From NCBI GenBank assembly GCA_029262795.1, contig JAJCYT010000026.1, forward strand, positions 1-50,272: DNA of 50,272 bases, given 5' to 3'. The DNA is from Candidatus Fraserbacteria bacterium (GTDB taxonomy: Bacteria; Bipolaricaulota; Bipolaricaulia; RBG-16-55-9; JAJCYT01). The notes beneath the pieces were generated by a model, which saw only the letters and a list, made by a program, of their open reading frames with translations, was not told the origin of the DNA and did not search any database. The position numbers and the translations under genes were made by a program. This document shows positions 7,089-17,063 of the stretch, piece after piece (the first letter of the stretch is position 1; the number at the start of each line of letters is the position of its first letter).

Positions 7089-7976
7089 TTGTTCCAGCAC
7101 GGCGAAATTTCGCGCGCCCGACTTTATTCAACTTTGATCTTCGCCCTGGTGGTGATGTCGTTTGCATCCATCATGATCAAACTTGCCGACGCACCGGCAC
7201 AAATCATTGCCGCATGGCGTTTGTGCCTGGCGACGTTGTTGTTGACCCCTTGGGTAATGTGGCGGTCGCGGCCACAGCTTCGAGCACTTCGACCCAACTG
7301 GCCCTGGGTGCTACTCAGTGGTGTGATGCTGGCCATTCACTTTGCCACCTGGATCTGGTCCCTGTCGTTTACATCAGTGGCAAGCTCCATGGTGCTGGTC
7401 ACCACGAACCCTTTGTTTGTGGGCTTGGGGTCTTATTTTTTCCTTAAAGAAAAACCATCCAGGGCATTGATGAGCGGCATCGGCATTTCCATTCTGGGCG
7501 GCATCTTGATTGGTTACAACGATTTTCAGGTGAGCGGCATGGCGCTGTTTGGCGACTTCCTTGCATTGATGGGCGCACTGACGGCATCAGCGTATTTCCT
7601 CATTGGCAGGCGCTTGCGGGGCAAAACCGAGTTGGGGCCATACATCTTTTTGGTCTATGGCGTGTCGGCCATTATCTTGTTGATCATCGCCTTAATTTCT
7701 GGCGATCCATTGATTGGTTATTCGACTGAAACCTATTTATTATTTTTCTTGTTGGCCATTGGACCGCAACTGATCGGCCATTCCACACTCAACTGGTCAT
7801 TGAAATATTTGTCGGCAGGAGCCGTGGCTGTGGCAACATTGAGCGAACCAATTGGATCATCGATTTTTGCTTACTTTATTTTAGGAGAGCCCTTGACACT
7901 TACCACGATTATAGGTGGTGGATTAATTTTGATTGGGGTGTATTTTGCTCTGCGCCATGAAGCCATTAAAACATAA
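7089..7976 (+). CDS. EamA/DMT-family transporter
   Basis: Integral membrane protein of 295 residues with about ten hydrophobic segments in two EamA repeats (about 10-135 and 150-285), as in drug/metabolite exporters of the RhaT/RarD/YdcZ type. Repeat features include APAQIIAAWRLCLATLLL, SLSFTSVASSMVLVTTNPLF and the second-half LSEPIGSSIFAYFILGEP. The substrate cannot be told. The open frame extends much further upstream across lepB, but that part is antisense noise. TTG at 7089 fits because GGAGGGAGG precedes it and the first helix begins there. A 12-bp perfect terminator stem overlaps the stop codon. Confidence 0.85.
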   Translation: MFQHGEISRARLYSTLIFALVVMSFASIMIKLADAPAQIIAAWRLCLATLLLTPWVMWRSRPQLRALRPNWPWVLLSGVMLAIHFATWIWSLSFTSVASSMVLVTTNPLFVGLGSYFFLKEKPSRALMSGIGISILGGILIGYNDFQVSGMALFGDFLALMGALTASAYFLIGRRLRGKTELGPYIFLVYGVSAIILLIIALISGDPLIGYSTETYLLFFLLAIGPQLIGHSTLNWSLKYLSAGAVAVATLSEPIGSSIFAYFILGEPLTLTTIIGGGLILIGVYFALRHEAIKT

Positions 7977-8008
7977 AAGACCCCTGTTTGGGCGACAGGG
8001 GTCTTTAA
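7976..8008 (+). terminator. Terminator after the EamA transporter
   Basis: Perfect 12-bp stem AAAGACCCCTGT / ACAGGGGTCTTT at 7976-7987 and 7995-8006. The T-run is short. From 8009 to 8306 the DNA is AT-rich; I see only a weak hairpin near 8118 and no ORF that I would defend. Confidence 0.6.
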
Positions 8009-8306
8009 CCACCTAAAACCTGTTGTGGTGGTGAGAGGAACAGAGAGTAGAGGGACAATTGATACTATACAATAACCAAGCACCAAAATTCTGTCGTCAA
8101 CGTTACATTAAATTTAGGAGTTTGCAGACTCTGATTTTTTGTTTAATACCCGCTTACTTACCTCATTTTTATTCTAGCGAAAACGGCAATTTTTTACAAT
8201 GGTTCTTCCACCGCCAGAAGTGCAAATTTTTACCAAGAGGTCAATGTTTTAGAATTTATAAAAGCCGCTTAAAATGGTTTAGGCCTGACCGCAAAAAAGG
8301 ACTCAA

Positions 8307-9656
8307 ATGAACAGCCATTTTCAACCCAATCAAAGCTACTGGCATGAGGTGATTGACGCCGACTCAGCACCCCTTTTTGCCACCCTGAACGACCGCCTCA
8401 ATGTGGATGTGGCCTTGGTCGGTGGTGGTTACACCAGCCTAATGTGCGCTCTACATCTCAAAAATCAACAACCCAACCTCAGCGTAGCCGTATTAGAATC
8501 GCACTATATTGGCTTTGGCTCATCGGGTCGCAATGCAGGCATGGTGCTTCATGACCTGCATGACAATCGCGCAAATGCTTTTGGCAAAGACGCCGTTCGC
8601 TTTACCTACGAGCAAGTGGCTGGCGTGATCAACACGATGAAAACCCTGAACCAAAGATATGATTTTGATTGTGACTTGGAAAAAAATGGTTATTTAGAAT
8701 TGGCCTTATACCCTAGCCACATTGAAGATTTGTATGAAAAACAAAAGCTTTATGATCGCTACAAACAGGATTTCCGAATCGTTGATCAACAAGAATTACA
8801 AAGCGAAATTCACGTGCCACAATTCATGGGCGCAGGTTTATATCCTCATGCAGCCCAACTGCATCCTGGCAAATATATTTTGGGTCTAAAGAAAGCTGCA
8901 CTTCAAGAAGGTGTGATGATTTTTGAACACACACCTGTTCAAGCGCTACAACAGGGCGAGCGCATCCGACTCAAAACCTCCCAAGGAGTCATCGAATCTG
9001 ACGCAGTGGTGCTCGGTTTAAACGCCTATCACCCAGGCAGCAAACTTGCCCCAATGCACAATCGGGTGGTTTCCTTGTTTTCATTTATTGCGCTGACGGA
9101 GTCGCTTGGCCCACGCTTAAAAGATGTTCTAGGCTGGCAAAAACGCTGGGGCTATAGCGACATGCGTTACCTCCACAATTACGTTCGGCTCGTCGATGAA
9201 GACCGTTTGTTGTTTGGTGGTCGGGTTCGCTATCGCTTTGGCACCACACTCACACCTGCTCAGGAACAACAGATGTATGGGCAACTCACAGGCGAATTTT
9301 TCAAACGCTTTCCCATGCTCACTGGCACAAAGATCGAACACCAGTGGTGCGGCTCCGTGGCCTTTAACATGACCCAAACACCAACGATGGGCGTGACTGG
9401 CAAGCATCAAAATATTTTTTATAGCTTGGGCTATTCAGGCATGGGCGTGTCTCTCGCCTCGCTGGGCGGACAAGTGCTGGCCGATTTGTATCTCGGTCAT
9501 GAAGATCGTTGGGAGGGTTTAATTTATCTCAAGGATAAGCATTGGCCATTGCCACCTGAGCCCTTCAAGTTTCTCGGCTTCACTGGTAAATATTGGTGGA
9601 TGCGCTGGCAGGATTATCTAGATTCAAGATCTTTGAAGTCTGTGAGCCAGCCATAA
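8307..9656 (+). CDS. FAD-dependent oxidoreductase, DAO family (gamma-glutamylputrescine oxidase-like)
   Basis: Flavoprotein of 449 residues. The dinucleotide-binding motif VDVALVGGGYTSLMCALHL is at about 33-52, and the DAO-family LESHYIGFGSSGRNAGM follows at about 64-81. The C-terminal FAD-contact region has WCGSVAFNMTQTPTMG and IFYSLGYSGMGVSLASLGG. These match amine and amino-acid oxidases of the PuuB/OrdL type, which oxidise gamma-glutamylputrescine or N-methylated amines. The exact substrate is uncertain because no putrescine-pathway neighbours are present. ATG 8307 follows AAGGA at good spacing. It appears to be a single-gene unit, converging with the cofD operon. Confidence 0.8.
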   Translation: MNSHFQPNQSYWHEVIDADSAPLFATLNDRLNVDVALVGGGYTSLMCALHLKNQQPNLSVAVLESHYIGFGSSGRNAGMVLHDLHDNRANAFGKDAVRFTYEQVAGVINTMKTLNQRYDFDCDLEKNGYLELALYPSHIEDLYEKQKLYDRYKQDFRIVDQQELQSEIHVPQFMGAGLYPHAAQLHPGKYILGLKKAALQEGVMIFEHTPVQALQQGERIRLKTSQGVIESDAVVLGLNAYHPGSKLAPMHNRVVSLFSFIALTESLGPRLKDVLGWQKRWGYSDMRYLHNYVRLVDEDRLLFGGRVRYRFGTTLTPAQEQQMYGQLTGEFFKRFPMLTGTKIEHQWCGSVAFNMTQTPTMGVTGKHQNIFYSLGYSGMGVSLASLGGQVLADLYLGHEDRWEGLIYLKDKHWPLPPEPFKFLGFTGKYWWMRWQDYLDSRSLKSVSQP

Positions 9657-9680
9657 CTTTAAAGCCTTAAAAAAATCGTC

Positions 9681-10598
9681 TCACAACCATGCTTTCAAAA
9701 TTGATTCAGCCAACTGTTTTTTGTCCTCATCCGATGACATCAGGGTATTGGTCGTCATCACTTCCAGATTCAGATTTTCAATTTCTGTCTTGAGTTGTTG
9801 ATCCTGCTCATCCAGCACAAATCCATTGAGGAAAGATTGATACCGAGATGCCACCGTCACAGGCGACGATTCAAACCCTAACCCCTTGAGCATTTCCACC
9901 GTCGGCCCTTTGACCGCCCGTCCACCAATGAGCGGGCTGACTGCCACCACAGGTGCGGAAGCAGCCTGTAAAGCCATTTCCATTCCAGGCACCCTGAGTA
10001 TGGGGTCAAGGCTGACCACTGGATTTGAAGGGCAAAGAATGATGAGTGAGGCAGATTCAATCGCATTCAACACGTCTTGTGTCGGTTTGGATTGCTCAAT
10101 ATTTTGAAAACGAACAGATTTGACTTCTGGCTGACAACACTCTTTCACAAAATAAATTTGAAAATCCAGCCAGCCTTGCGGTGTTTCAACTTGAGTCTGA
10201 ATCAAGTCATCGCTCATGGGCAGCACATTGACTTGAATCTCCAACGCGTTACAAAGTCGCTTGGTCGCTTGTGTGAGGGTTTGTCCTTCATTCAAGCACT
10301 GCGTACGAATCAGATGCGTGGCCAGATCACGATCTCCCAACTGGAACCAATGTTCGCCCTGATAATGTTCGACCATTTTTAACGCATTCCAGCTTTCCTC
10401 TCGAACACCCCAACCGCGCACAGGATCAGATAAATCAGAGAGCGCGTACATCACGCTGTCCAAGTCTGGGGAAATATGCAACCCCCAATGGGTGAAATCG
10501 TCGGCCGTGTTGACAATGGTGGTGGTCGGCTGCTCAGTCAATGACAAACCACGAACGAGCTTTGCGCCACCCACACCACCAGAAAGCGCAACGATCAC
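9681..10598 (-). CDS. cofD: 2-phospho-L-lactate transferase (coenzyme F420 biosynthesis)
   Basis: CofD joins the phospho-lactate (or phosphoenolpyruvate) moiety to the deazaflavin Fo to make F420-0. The 305-residue protein has the family's opening ALSGGVGGAKLVRGL, a nucleotide-binding loop, TIVNTADDFTHWGLHISPDLDSVMYAL, and later CPSNPVVSLDPIL and PLIGGRAVKGP. These distinguish it from the YvcK/CofD-like factors. The GTG start overlaps the coaX stop (GTGA), which indicates translational coupling. F420 synthesis also needs CofC, CofE and Fo synthase, none of which are in the window. The gene implies that the organism makes or once made F420. Confidence 0.9.
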   Translation of the reverse strand: MIVALSGGVGGAKLVRGLSLTEQPTTTIVNTADDFTHWGLHISPDLDSVMYALSDLSDPVRGWGVREESWNALKMVEHYQGEHWFQLGDRDLATHLIRTQCLNEGQTLTQATKRLCNALEIQVNVLPMSDDLIQTQVETPQGWLDFQIYFVKECCQPEVKSVRFQNIEQSKPTQDVLNAIESASLIILCPSNPVVSLDPILRVPGMEMALQAASAPVVAVSPLIGGRAVKGPTVEMLKGLGFESSPVTVASRYQSFLNGFVLDEQDQQLKTEIENLNLEVMTTNTLMSSDEDKKQLAESILKAWL

Positions 10599-11368
10599 TG
10601 AGCGCCTCGTTTTTGCACTTCTTCCCAGGTAAGACGCAAGCCTATGAGCGTCAAGTGTGGTTCATAAATCTCGATTGAATCTAGGTTTTTTTGGTAAAAG
10701 GCCCCACGTCCGCCGGTAGCAACCACTTTCAACGGCTGAGCGTATTCACGCTGATAGCGCCCTACGAGTCCGTCAATCAATTCCAAAAAGCCCAACACCA
10801 CTCCCGCTTTAAGATTGTCATTGGTGTTTTTGCCAACCACGCTTGGCGGAAGTTCGAGTTCAACTTCGGGCAACAGTGCGGTGGTTTTAAACAGTGAATT
10901 CGATGCCGCACCCATTTCCGGTGCGATGGCTCCGCCCAGGAAAGCGCCGGATTCTGAAATCAAATCAAACGTTGATGCACTGCCAAAGTCAATCACCAGC
11001 AATGGCCCGCCAAATAGACGATAGCCTGCCAAACAATCTGAAATACGATCGGCCCCTACTGAAGTGGGGTCATCAACTTCAAGCGGTACCAGACCCAAAT
11101 CGTTGTTGAGGAACACGGGCTTCAAGCTAAAATAGCGTGAAAACACATAACTGAGCTGCTCATTCAGGCGTGGCACCACAGAACAGATGACCGCCCCTTG
11201 GATCTGTTTGGGATCAAGGTGACGGCTCAATAAACCTGTCATCATCAGACCTAACTCATCGGGCGTGCGCTGTGCGATGGTGGACAAACGCCAGTCTCCA
11301 AGTAAGGTTTCGCCTTCAAACACACCGAGTGAAACGGTGGTGTTGCCCACGTCAACAGCCAGCAGCAT
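10595..11368 (-). CDS. coaX: Type III pantothenate kinase
   Basis: CoaX phosphorylates pantothenate, the first step from vitamin B5 to coenzyme A. The 257-residue protein shows the ASKHA-fold motifs of this class: DVGNT at residues 6-10 (phosphate binding), GADR at 105-108 (the aspartate is the catalytic base) and DFGSASTFD at 127-135. The usual GTATT is GSAST here, a conservative change. ATG 11368 has AAGGAGG 7 bases upstream; an in-frame upstream extension lies inside the previous gene and is rejected. It overlaps the lipoyl gene by 17 bases upstream and cofD by a GTGA junction downstream, so the three form one operon. Confidence 0.92.
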   Translation of the reverse strand: MLLAVDVGNTTVSLGVFEGETLLGDWRLSTIAQRTPDELGLMMTGLLSRHLDPKQIQGAVICSVVPRLNEQLSYVFSRYFSLKPVFLNNDLGLVPLEVDDPTSVGADRISDCLAGYRLFGGPLLVIDFGSASTFDLISESGAFLGGAIAPEMGAASNSLFKTTALLPEVELELPPSVVGKNTNDNLKAGVVLGFLELIDGLVGRYQREYAQPLKVVATGGRGAFYQKNLDSIEIYEPHLTLIGLRLTWEEVQKRGAQ

Positions 11369-12146
11369 GCAGCGCCTCCTTGTGATCGGCCCAATCGAGA
11401 TGGGCATATTTTTGTTGTGAAAGTTTTTTAGCCAGTTCGATTTCTTCGGGCAGCAATTCGCCTGGCTCAAGTGGTCCAAACCTCAACTCAAACGAGCTTT
11501 TCAACGCTTGCTTCAAATCATCTTCAGTAATCGATACAAATTCTTGCAAGCCAGCCGCCTGTCGTTGCAACACACGGATGGCTCGATCTGAAAGTTTTAA
11601 TGCCACCGCCATGCGTTCCCAATCGAACTGAAGCGGCAATGCGCCATGTTGTAACAATGAAGATTTTGTTCGTGTTTGCGCACTGCCACAGACTTTTTTG
11701 CCATTCACGGTTAACTCCGCAAATGAAGGCGTATCGAAACACACGGACGATTGAGCCTTAGTATGGCTGCGTTGCAATTGCGCTTTGAGGCCCAGGCGTT
11801 CCAGCGTGTCGATCAAGCCATCACTGATCTGCCGATAGGAGGCAGACACACCACCTGGGAGTAAATTCAAACCCGCGACCACACTGTAAGTAACTTCCTG
11901 GTGATGCAACACGGCACGCCCACCGGTGGGTCTTCGGACAGTGTCAATGCCATTTTGTTGACAAGCCTCAAGATCAATGTCCGTGACAGGCTGAAAATAT
12001 CCGAGAGACAGTGTGGGACGATCCCAACCGTATAACCGAAGGGTTGGGCGCTTTAATATTGGGTTCAAGTTCAAGATGGCCTCATCCACAGCCATGTTCC
12101 AGGCAGCAGCTTGAGGCATGTCATTGAGCAATCGCCAGGGTGTCAT
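11352..12146 (-). CDS. LipM-type octanoyltransferase / lipoate-protein ligase A family
   Basis: Cytoplasmic acyltransferase of 264 residues acting in protein lipoylation. The family fold shows as RRPTGGRAVLHHQEVTYSVV (residues 71-90), CFDTPSFAEL beginning at Cys136, and KKVCGSAQTRTKSSLLQHGALPL with the conserved lysine at 161. A cysteine in the CFDxPS motif is characteristic of LipM-like octanoyl-ACP:GcvH octanoyltransferases, whereas LplA ligases activate lipoate with ATP. I therefore favour LipM, though LplA cannot be excluded without alignment. It is the first gene of an operon with coaX and cofD, tying it to cofactor supply. Confidence 0.8.
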   Translation of the reverse strand: MTPWRLLNDMPQAAAWNMAVDEAILNLNPILKRPTLRLYGWDRPTLSLGYFQPVTDIDLEACQQNGIDTVRRPTGGRAVLHHQEVTYSVVAGLNLLPGGVSASYRQISDGLIDTLERLGLKAQLQRSHTKAQSSVCFDTPSFAELTVNGKKVCGSAQTRTKSSLLQHGALPLQFDWERMAVALKLSDRAIRVLQRQAAGLQEFVSITEDDLKQALKSSFELRFGPLEPGELLPEEIELAKKLSQQKYAHLDWADHKEALHAAGC

Positions 12147-12207
12147 AACTCCAGGGTAAAGGAGCAGTGCTTTTGGGGCAACTAAAATATCAAGGAAAAA
12201 CGATCCT

Positions 12208-12237
12208 TTGGCAACTTGCGGCCATTTGTGGTATACT
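12208..12237 (+). promoter_or_regulatory. Probable gyrB promoter
   Basis: TTGGCA at 12208-12213 and TATACT at 12232-12237 are 18 bases apart. The leader to the gyrB start would be about 250 bases. It contains a long-range pair GGTCCC (12254-12259) / GGGACC (12347-12352), a GAAAGGAGGG run that leads into no ORF, and a CCAAAG/CTTTGG hairpin near 12390-12403. I see no T-box or known riboswitch there. Confidence 0.5.
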
Positions 12238-12445
12238 ATTTAGGTTGTGAGAGGGTCCCACCAGGAACGATGGTAAACGAAGCAATAGTTGATGTCATAT
12301 TGCCCTAAGCAATTGACGAACGTATCATTTTTGTTTGTTTTGTAGCGGGACCATTGAAAGGAGGGCAACAAAGGTCTTTTATGATTTGGCCAAAGCTCTT
12401 TGGTTACAGTCAGAATTAACTTTTTCGCAAAGAATTTGGCCTTAG

Positions 12446-14410
<1,965 letters not shown>

Positions 14411-14436
14411 ACAAGCAATAAAGTTTGTTTCTTCGA

Positions 14437-14475
14437 AGAAAAGGGGTGAGGGTTTTCTCACCCTTTTCTTTTTTT
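14437..14475 (+). terminator. gyrB terminator
   Basis: Stem AGAAAAGGGGTGAG / CTCACCCTTTTCT with one bulge, followed by TTTTTTT. Confidence 0.85.
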
Positions 14476-14489
14476 AATAGAGGGAAATA

Positions 14490-14999
14490 ATGGAACATTC
14501 TACTTCATTCGACATTCTACCAATCAAAATAGAGCATGTAGAAGGCTTTCACGCTTGCGTTGATGCAGTGGCACGAGCGGGACGTTTTCTGGCTTCGCGT
14601 GAAGCGCTTCCACTTAAATCTGCCATTGAGTTTGTCCAGCACAATATCGACAACAACCTGCCACAATTTGTGGCTTTAGATGGAGATCGTGTTATAGGTT
14701 GGTGTGACATTTCGCCAAAGCCAAGAGCTTTTTCTCATTGTGGTGGACTTGGCATGGGTGTGCATCCCGATTATTGGGGCCATAAACTTGGCTGGCGATT
14801 GTTGCAAGCCACTGTCCAAAAAGCCAAACACATCGGCCTGAAAAAAGTGGAACTCGAAGTGTATACAGACAACAGCCGTGCCATTGCCATGTACGCCAAA
14901 TTCGGCTTCGTGGTGGAAGGCATTCGTCGGCGCAGCATCTATCTGGATGATGCCTACCACGACCTGCTGTGCATGGGCCTATGGATGGATGAAGAATAA
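14490..14999 (+). CDS. GNAT-family N-acetyltransferase
   Basis: Acetyl-CoA-dependent N-acetyltransferase of 169 residues. The acetyl-CoA-binding motif A is GMGVHPDYWGHKLGWRLLQ (about 88-106), followed by LKKVELEVYTDNSRAIAMYAKFGFVVEGIRRR, which resembles RimJ/RimL and phosphinothricin acetyltransferase-like members. The substrate is unknown. AGGGAAATA precedes the ATG. The gene begins 15 bases after the gyrB terminator T-run, so it must rely on readthrough or an unseen promoter inside the end of gyrB. It converges with the SdpI-like gene. Confidence 0.85.
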   Translation: MEHSTSFDILPIKIEHVEGFHACVDAVARAGRFLASREALPLKSAIEFVQHNIDNNLPQFVALDGDRVIGWCDISPKPRAFSHCGGLGMGVHPDYWGHKLGWRLLQATVQKAKHIGLKKVELEVYTDNSRAIAMYAKFGFVVEGIRRRSIYLDDAYHDLLCMGLWMDEE

Positions 15000-15012
15000 G
15001 CGGTTAAGAATT

Positions 15013-15660
15013 TCATAATTCACCCAGCCCTTTAAGCTGTATGTACCTTACCAGGGAATAAATGACGGGAATCAATGCACTGGCGACCAGGATGCCCACC
15101 ACTGGCCCCAATGGAAAATTGGCCAGGATGAGTACAAACCCTAGGATGCCTGCAGCAACAAATGACCACGCGCCGATGCGATGCGTTTCGTTCCAAACAC
15201 GCTCGCTAGCTAGGGTCCACGGCGTACGAATGCCCATCCAGAAGTTGCGCCGCACCTTGCCCATGTAGTTGCCCATGATGATGAGAAACAACAGAATGCC
15301 CGCAATCAACGCTCGCCCCGGATCAACGGCTTGATCCAAGGAAGCCCATAAGATCATGGTATGAATGTAACCCAGTAATCCCACAACCAGGACTGAAATC
15401 AAACCATAGGTATTGCGAAAACCATCCACTTCAAACTTGGTTGGTGAAAAACGGGGCAACACGCCAAAAACCAACAGACTCAATAACAACATAAAACCTG
15501 GCATCAAAAACGCAGCCCAGGATTTATCGCCATACCCATCCACTTCGCCGTTGAAATTCCAGTGAACGGGCATTTGGTTGGGCAATTCCGCAAATAACAT
15601 CAAGGACACCGTCAACATCAATAACGATAAAATAAGTGAGATCAAAAAATGCCTTTTCAT
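15013..15660 (-). CDS. SdpI/YhfL-type membrane protein (DUF1648 + SdpI)
   Basis: Multi-pass membrane protein of 215 residues with about six hydrophobic segments. The N-terminal DUF1648 part has LPNQMPVHWNFNGEVDGYGDK. The C-terminal SdpI part has MGNYMGKVRRNFWMGIRTPWTLASERVWNETHRIGAW, the family hallmark. In Bacillus, SdpI confers immunity to the SDP killing factor and sequesters the repressor SdpR. Here it sits directly behind an ArsR-type gene with a one-base TGATG overlap, the same arrangement. No toxin gene (sdpC-like) is nearby, so immunity against foreign toxins or a general envelope-stress role is possible. Confidence 0.88.
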   Translation of the reverse strand: MKRHFLISLILSLLMLTVSLMLFAELPNQMPVHWNFNGEVDGYGDKSWAAFLMPGFMLLLSLLVFGVLPRFSPTKFEVDGFRNTYGLISVLVVGLLGYIHTMILWASLDQAVDPGRALIAGILLFLIIMGNYMGKVRRNFWMGIRTPWTLASERVWNETHRIGAWSFVAAGILGFVLILANFPLGPVVGILVASALIPVIYSLVRYIQLKGLGEL

Positions 15661-15935
15661 CAGGTTCTCCCTTCATCTGAACCAGTTAAATCGAGGAACC
15701 AAGCCATCACATCCTGTACCACCGTGGTGTTCAGTGCATAATAAATGGTGGTCCCTTCTCGCCGACTGATGATTAGATCAGCTTCCTTCAGTACCGCAAA
15801 GTGGTGAGACATCGAAGGTTTGGTCATATCAAACCGCTCCGCCAAATCACCCGCCGTGTGTTCCTGATGACCCAACAAACGCAAAATCTCTCGTCGTGTC
15901 GGGTCATTCAATGCTTTAAAAACACCGTTCATCAT
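15660..15935 (-). CDS. ArsR-family repressor, SdpR-like
   Basis: Winged-helix repressor of 91 residues. The HTH runs TAGDLAERFDMTKPSMSHHFAVLKEADLI, with a beta-wing SRREGTTIYYALNTTVVQDV. The opening FKALNDPTRREILRLL is standard for ArsR proteins. There are no cysteine metal-site residues, so it is not a metal sensor. The opening FKALNDPTRR, the HTH sequence and the pairing with SdpI all point to the SdpR autorepressor type. ATG ATG starts are tandem; GGGAT lies upstream. An inverted repeat (TTAGA-6-TCTAA) sits between the -10 and the start, consistent with autorepression. Confidence 0.88.
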   Translation of the reverse strand: MMNGVFKALNDPTRREILRLLGHQEHTAGDLAERFDMTKPSMSHHFAVLKEADLIISRREGTTIYYALNTTVVQDVMAWFLDLTGSDEGRT

Positions 15936-15949
15936 TACAAATCCCTTAT

Positions 15950-15992
15950 TTAGAAATTTATCTAATTATACATCTGTCTAAACAAAAAACAA
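15950..15992 (-). promoter_or_regulatory. Promoter and operator of the SdpR/SdpI-like operon
   Basis: On the minus strand TTGTTT (15987-15992) and TATAAT (15965-15970) are 16 bases apart. The inverted repeat TTAGA AATTTA TCTAA (15950-15965) overlaps the end of the -10, a suitable repressor site. A further TCTAAA half-site lies at 15977-15982. Confidence 0.6.
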
Positions 15993-16035
15993 GTACGATC
16001 CCAATTTATTTTCCAAATCCTGCTGAAACACAGAT

Positions 16036-16785
16036 TTATTGGGCAGGCGTTGATCGATAAAAATCTAACAACTCAATGGCATGACTGATCTCTTTTGAAA
16101 ACACTTTGTTTTCGCCCTTGAAAAAAGCTCTAGTAAGTTTTTGATGAACAATGTCTGACAGAAGCCAGGATCGAAGCTCTGATGCAATTGGGCTTTTCTC
16201 TTTATGGCCTGTGAAAACATTTTGTACAGCAGATGCTAGATGTTGGATGCAGGATTCAGACTTTATGGAAATCCAGACATCCAATAAATAATTTATGCCG
16301 AGTACTCGCCAAAAATCAGTGTAGATCAAAAAATCAATCGCAGTGTGGCCTCGCCAGGGAAACTCTGAGATGACACATAGCCAGATGGTGTCAAGAAAAT
16401 GTTGAAGAGCAGCGCGTTCTCGCTTTGGCCAGGTTTGCCAATTCAGTTTTTGAAGTTTAGGAATTCCATTGACAGCAAACTCAAACCATTTAGGATCTTT
16501 GGCAACAAACTCCAATATTCGAGGCAAAAAATGTTTGAAATCAACTTCATTGCCCATCGTGTGGGTTGCCTTAAATGAGTAGAGGGCCAAATCCTCTAAA
16601 GGCGTTTGACGAGGTGGGTATTGTTCAAGCCGTGTGGCCAGTTCCTGACGGTCACCCAGAGGGGAACAACGATCAGCAAAGTTTGACTTAAGCGGATATA
16701 AGGAAAATACTTCGTACAGTTCATCCACTGAATCCAATAGCTGTTTTTCTAAATCAACATTAACGTGCATATTGTTTTTGTTCAT
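16036..16785 (-). CDS. Uncharacterised protein
   Basis: Soluble, helix-rich protein of 249 residues. I recall similar unnamed bacterial proteins with a pattern like TPLEDLALYSFKATHTMGNEVDFKHFLPRILEFVAKDP (residues about 61-98), often with a cysteine-rich stretch before it. Here only one cysteine remains at that place (FADRCSPLGD). There is no signal peptide, membrane span or catalytic motif. It is a single gene next to tRNA-Leu. The start at 16785 (MNKNNMHVNV) is uncertain; MHVNVDL at residue 6 is equally possible. Function unknown. Confidence 0.7.
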   Translation of the reverse strand: MNKNNMHVNVDLEKQLLDSVDELYEVFSLYPLKSNFADRCSPLGDRQELATRLEQYPPRQTPLEDLALYSFKATHTMGNEVDFKHFLPRILEFVAKDPKWFEFAVNGIPKLQKLNWQTWPKRERAALQHFLDTIWLCVISEFPWRGHTAIDFLIYTDFWRVLGINYLLDVWISIKSESCIQHLASAVQNVFTGHKEKSPIASELRSWLLSDIVHQKLTRAFFKGENKVFSKEISHAIELLDFYRSTPAQ

Positions 16786-16804
16786 GTGTTTGAATCAGAA
16801 AAGC

Positions 16805-16892
16805 TGGTGCCGGAGGAGGGACTTGAACCCACAAGGAGATAATCTCCACACGGACCTGAACCGTGCGCGTCTGCCAATTCCGCCACTCCGGC
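16805..16892 (-). tRNA. tRNA-Leu (CAG)
   Basis: Acceptor GCCGGAG/CTCCGGC, D-arm TGGCGGAATTGGCAGACGC, anticodon stem CACGG/CCGTG around TTCAGGT (anticodon CAG), a long variable arm typical of class II tRNAs (GGAGAT TA TCTCC), and T-arm GTGGGTTCAAGTCCCTC. Discriminator A is followed by an encoded CCA. Confidence 0.95.
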
Positions 16893-16989
16893 ATTTTTTT
16901 AAATGGCAAAGTCGAACGCGATTTTACCGGACCTTTTAGAAAACGTCAAGCAAACACTCACTCCGTTTGAATCGTTGATCATCCTGTAT

Positions 16990-17046
16990 TTGACAAAAAT
17001 AAATTTGACTTGTATAGTTCAACTTGAACGTTCAAATAAATTTGAA
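16990..17046 (+). promoter_or_regulatory. Strong promoter with overlapping palindromic operator
   Basis: TTGACA (16990-16995) and TATAGT (17013-17018) are separated by 17 bases. Immediately after lie GTTCAACTTGAAC (17018-17030) and the perfect palindrome TTGAACGTTCAA (17024-17035), plus another half-site TTTGAAT (17041-17047). The downstream gene is an HTH regulator, so it probably represses itself here. Confidence 0.65.
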
Positions 17047-17063
17047 TGATGAGTGATCACTAA

